Under the pieces are notes generated by a model. That model searched no databases and was not told the DNA's origin. It saw nothing but the letters and a program-made list of their open reading frames with translations. From UBA3792 sp045114775 (GTDB taxonomy: Bacteria; Bacillota; Clostridia; Christensenellales; CAG-138), in assembly GCA_045114775.1 (NCBI GenBank), contig JBGULC010000023.1, positions 1 to 64,000 on the forward strand: 64,000 bases of DNA, read 5' to 3'. Both the position numbers and the translations under genes were made by a program. Positions 60,870 to 64,000 of this stretch are shown piece after piece. Position 1 is the first letter of the stretch, and each line of letters starts with the position of its first letter.

Positions 60870-62171
60870 TCATAAACCGGAATTGTCCATGATCGCCCGA
60901 AGCTTGTCCTTCGCGCGGTTTGCGATCCGTTCGCAGCGCTCCTGTTTTCCGCGGACGCGTTCTTTGAGCGGATCCATGATGCCGAACGTCACGTTCATCG
61001 GCTGAAAATCGCCGCCGTTGTATTCGGCAACGTAGTGTCCGAGCGCGCCGATCGCGGTCTCGGACGTAAAGTCGATCGCTTCTCTGCCCTCGAGCTTTTC
61101 GATCAGCTCGATCGCGGCGAGAAGCCCGCTTGCCGCGGATTCCACGTAGCCCTCCACGCCGGTCATCTGTCCTGCGAAGAACAGCAGCGGATCGGAGCGC
61201 AGCGAATAATCAAAGTTCAGAAGCTTCGGCGATTCGAGGAACGTGTTGCGGTGCATCACGCCGTAACGCGCAAACTCCGCATGTTCGAGTCCGGGGATCA
61301 TGCCGAAGACCCGCTTCTGTTCGGGAAATTTCAGGTTCGTCTGGAACCCGACGATGTTATAGAGCGTGCCGTCGCTGTTATCGCGCCTTAACTGCACCAC
61401 CGCGAACGGGCGTTTGCCGTCCGCCTCGAGCCCGACGGGCTTTAACGGTCCGTACGCCAGCGTCAGCTCGCCGCGCTTCGCCATGACCTCGACCGGCATG
61501 CAGCCCTCGAATACGCGCGGCGTTTCGAATTCGTGCAGCGGCGCGGTCTCGGCCTCGACGAGCGCGCGATAAAACGCAAAGTACTCCTCGCGCGTCATCG
61601 GGCAGTTCAGATAGTCCGCCCCGCGGTCGTAGCGCGAAGCCGCGAAGATCTTCTCATGATCGAGCGAATCAAAGGTCACGATCGGCGCCGCCGCGTCGTA
61701 AAAATGCAGGCTCTTGCCGAAGCGCGCCTCGATCGCCGCGCTCAGAGCGTCGCTCGTCAGCGGTCCCGTCGCCACGATCGCGGGCGAAGCGGGAAGCTCC
61801 GATACTTCTTCGGTCACGAGCGTCAGGTTCGGAAAGCGCTTGAGCGTTTCGGTGATATAGGTCGAAAACCCCTCGCGGTCGACGGCGAGCGCGCCGCCCG
61901 CAGGCACGCGCGTTTTGTCCGCCGCCTCCATGACGAGCGAGCCCAGCGCGCGCATCTCTTCCTTGAGGAGCCCGACCGCGTTTTGAATGCGATCGGAACG
62001 CAGCGAGTTTGAGCAGACGAGCTCCGCAAAGCCGTCGCCCTTGTGCGCGGGCGTGCGTTTTTGGGGTTTCATCTCGTACAGTGTGACGGGGAATCCTCGC
62101 GAGAGCAGGCGATACGCCGCCTCCGCGCCCGCAAGCCCCGCGCCGACGACGGTGACGTTCGGTTTATTCAT
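60870..62171 (-). CDS. trmFO: Folate/FAD-dependent tRNA (m5U54) methyltransferase TrmFO
   Basis: The 433-residue flavoprotein starts with the FAD motif VVGAGLAGAEAAYRLL and contains RTPAHKGDGFAELVCSNSLRSD in pieces, GCMPVEVMAKRG and the C-terminal FQPMNVTFGIMDPL. It methylates U54 of tRNA using methylene-tetrahydrofolate. It overlaps topA by 8 bp and keeps the classic Firmicute order topA-trmFO. Confidence 0.97.
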   Translation of the reverse strand: MNKPNVTVVGAGLAGAEAAYRLLSRGFPVTLYEMKPQKRTPAHKGDGFAELVCSNSLRSDRIQNAVGLLKEEMRALGSLVMEAADKTRVPAGGALAVDREGFSTYITETLKRFPNLTLVTEEVSELPASPAIVATGPLTSDALSAAIEARFGKSLHFYDAAAPIVTFDSLDHEKIFAASRYDRGADYLNCPMTREEYFAFYRALVEAETAPLHEFETPRVFEGCMPVEVMAKRGELTLAYGPLKPVGLEADGKRPFAVVQLRRDNSDGTLYNIVGFQTNLKFPEQKRVFGMIPGLEHAEFARYGVMHRNTFLESPKLLNFDYSLRSDPLLFFAGQMTGVEGYVESAASGLLAAIELIEKLEGREAIDFTSETAIGALGHYVAEYNGGDFQPMNVTFGIMDPLKERVRGKQERCERIANRAKDKLRAIMDNSGL

Positions 62172-64000
62172 CGCTCTTTTTGCTTCTTCTGAGGATCTCC
62201 TTGCAGTTCGGGTCCGCGCACTGGATGAACGTGCCGTTCTGTCCGTGCTTCTGCACCATCATGCCGCCGCATTTCGGGCACTTTGTTTTGACCGGCAGAT
62301 CCCAGCTCGTGAAATCGCAGTCCGGATACCGCTCGCAGCCGTAGAAGACCTTCTTTTTGCCGTGCTTTTTCACGATCGCCGCGCCGCACTTCGGGCACAG
62401 AACGCCTTCGACCTTCTCGACGATCGACTTCGTGTTGCGGCAGGTCGGGAAATTCGGGCACGCCAGGAACTTGCCGAAGCGGCCCATCTTATAGACCATC
62501 ATCGCGCCGCATTTCTCGCACGGGATATCGGAAACCTCGTCGGGGATCTTGATCTTTTCCGCGTTCTTCTCGGCGGTCTCGACCGTCTGCATGAACGGGC
62601 CGTAGAACTCGCCGACGACGCCCTGCCACTTTTCGGAGCCGTCCTCGACGGAGTCGAGCTCCTCCTCCATGTTCGCGGTGAACGCGATGTCCACGATGTC
62701 CGGAAAGCTCGATTTCATCAGTCCCGTGACCGCAAAGCCGAGCTCGGTCGGCGCCAGGGATTTCTTCTCGCGCATGATGTAGCCGCGGTCGACGATCGTC
62801 GAGATCGTCGGCGAATAGGTGGACGGACGTCCGATGCCCTTTTCCTCGAGCGTTTTGACGAGCGTCGCCTCAGTGTAGCGGGACGGCGGCTGCGTGAACT
62901 TCTGCTGGCCTTCGAGCTTTTCCTTCTTGAATTTATCGCCCTCGGCGATCGGCGGGAGCTGTACGACGTCCTCGTCGTCCAGGTCCTTGCTCTCGGTGTA
63001 GACCGCGGAGAAGCCCGCAAAGCGCACGTGCGAACCGGTCGCCTTGAACTGCGCGCCGTTCGCGTCGAACGTGACGGCGGTCTGATCCAGCACCGCGTCG
63101 CTCATCTGACTTGCCAGGAAGCGCTCGTAGACGAGCTTGTAAAGCTTATACTGATCGCTCGAAAGGAAGGGCTTCAGCGTCTTCGGATCGTTCTTTACGT
63201 CGGTCGGACGGATCGCCTCGTGCGCGTCCTGCGCGTTGCGGCGTCCGCGGTAAACGTTCGGCGTTTTGGGCATATACGCCTCGCCGAAAGTCTCCAGAAT
63301 GTAGCTGCGCGCCGCCTTCTGCGCCTCGTCCGCGATGCGGACCGAGTCGGTACGGATGTAGGTAATGAGACCCGTCGCGCCCTTCTTGCCGATCTCCACG
63401 CCTTCATAGAGCTGCTGCGCGACCATCATGGTGCGCTTGGTCGTAAAGCCGAGCTTTCTGGAAGCGTCCTGCTGCATGCTCGACGTCGTGAACGGCGGCG
63501 CGGCGTGCTTATGCTTTTCGCCCGTCTTCACCTCGGTCGCGGTGAAGTCCGCATCGCCGACGCGTTCGATGACCGCGTTCGTCTGCGCTTCGGTTTTGAG
63601 ATCGACCTTATTCCCGTCCGTTCCGAAGAAGCGCACGTCGAACGTCTTTTTGCCGCCCGCCTTGAGCTTTGCCGTGAGCGTCCAGTATTCCTCCGGCACG
63701 AACGCGTTGATCTCGTCCTCGCGATCGCATACGATGCGCGTCGCGACCGACTGCACGCGGCCCGCGGACAGACCCTTGCGGATCTTGACCCACAGGATCG
63801 GGCTGATCTTGTAGCCCACGATGCGGTCCAGGACGCGTCTTGCCTGCTGCGCGTCGACGAGGTCCATGTTGATCGTGCGCGGCTTTTTGATCGCGTTTTT
63901 GACCGCGTTCGCCGTGATCTCGTGGAACTCGATGCGGCACTTGCTCTTCGTGTCGAGCTTCAGTATCTGCGCCAGATGCCAGGAGATCGCTTCGCCCTCG
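62164..64000 (-). CDS. topA: DNA topoisomerase I (5' end outside the window)
   Basis: The frame runs open to the window edge, where the visible part begins in the TOPRIM motif (EGEAISWHL). The RKGLSAGRVQSVATRIV and active-site GLITYIRTDS (catalytic Tyr) segments follow. Three topoisomerase zinc ribbons close the protein, beginning CEKCGAMM, CPKCGAAI and CPKCGGMM. It relaxes negative supercoils. About 610 codons are present, so roughly the first 120 residues are missing. It leads the topA-trmFO-hslV-hslU unit. Confidence 0.96.
   Translation of the reverse strand, partial: EGEAISWHLAQILKLDTKSKCRIEFHEITANAVKNAIKKPRTINMDLVDAQQARRVLDRIVGYKISPILWVKIRKGLSAGRVQSVATRIVCDREDEINAFVPEEYWTLTAKLKAGGKKTFDVRFFGTDGNKVDLKTEAQTNAVIERVGDADFTATEVKTGEKHKHAAPPFTTSSMQQDASRKLGFTTKRTMMVAQQLYEGVEIGKKGATGLITYIRTDSVRIADEAQKAARSYILETFGEAYMPKTPNVYRGRRNAQDAHEAIRPTDVKNDPKTLKPFLSSDQYKLYKLVYERFLASQMSDAVLDQTAVTFDANGAQFKATGSHVRFAGFSAVYTESKDLDDEDVVQLPPIAEGDKFKKEKLEGQQKFTQPPSRYTEATLVKTLEEKGIGRPSTYSPTISTIVDRGYIMREKKSLAPTELGFAVTGLMKSSFPDIVDIAFTANMEEELDSVEDGSEKWQGVVGEFYGPFMQTVETAEKNAEKIKIPDEVSDIPCEKCGAMMVYKMGRFGKFLACPNFPTCRNTKSIVEKVEGVLCPKCGAAIVKKHGKKKVFYGCERYPDCDFTSWDLPVKTKCPKCGGMMVQKHGQNGTFIQCADPNCKEILRRSKKSDE

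Overview
The window comes from a GC-rich (roughly 60%) anaerobic Firmicute of class Clostridia. The pointers are a complete lysine-to-butyrate fermentation pathway, sporulation markers (SigK with a pro-sequence, a SPOCS/LysM protein, a SleB-type hydrolase), RNase J, split transketolase subunits and Firmicute-type promoters. I cannot name the genus; gut lineages in Oscillospirales or Christensenellales would fit.

Layout. (1) 1-118: the tail of a malic enzyme. (2) 172-12072: a sugar-catabolic island. Its parts are a YihQ-like GH31 glycosidase, a GPH-type importer, a DUF4867 isomerase, a two-subunit transketolase, an RpiB-like isomerase, an iron alcohol dehydrogenase, an EamA exporter and a ROK regulator. 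Together they match the sulfoglycolytic transketolase (sulfo-TK) route for sulfoquinovose. An L-fucose-isomerase-like protein and a nucleoside phosphorylase sit in the middle on the other strand. (3) 12217-15493: a YfcC transporter and a fused VTT-acyltransferase. (4) 15736-25883: lysine fermentation (reactivase pair kamBC, then kal, kce, kdd, kamA, kamD, kamE, atoD, atoA). A lysine riboswitch lies between kamC and kal, and its layout predicts that lysine turns the genes on. (5) 25928-27070: a dispersed repeat and a low-GC EVE/Mrr-type restriction enzyme. (6) 27143-31999: the convergent operon crt-hbd-bcd-etfB-etfA, which reduces crotonyl-CoA to butyryl-CoA. (7) 32187-38981: an EamA transporter, an aldo/keto reductase, a P-loop/AlaRS-SAD fusion protein, and divergent citE-citF-fumarase genes with no acyl carrier subunit. 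(8) 39039-42075: a FecCD-type ABC importer downstream of a structured non-coding element. (9) 42385-49701: a SPOCS protein, a ModE-like regulator, dapF, and assorted small genes. (10) 49858-51823: a radical SAM/SPASM enzyme with two paralogous exported repeat peptides, the best candidate for an undescribed system. (11) 51972-64000: prs, sigK, mltG, ylbF, a lipoprotein metallopeptidase, rnj, a SleB-like hydrolase, hslU, hslV, trmFO and the 3' part of topA.

How it works together. L-lysine is isomerised by KamA and KamDE, oxidised by Kdd, cleaved with acetyl-CoA by Kce, and deaminated by Kal to crotonyl-CoA. Bcd with EtfAB reduces this to butyryl-CoA, and AtoDA moves CoA to acetoacetate, releasing butyrate. 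Thiolase is not in the window. The sugar island would import and cleave a sulfoquinovoside, isomerise the sugar, remove a C2 unit by transketolase, and reduce and export the C4 sulfonate.

All assignments come from reading motifs, lengths and context. No database search was run. Comparisons to literature residues and pathway names are from memory.
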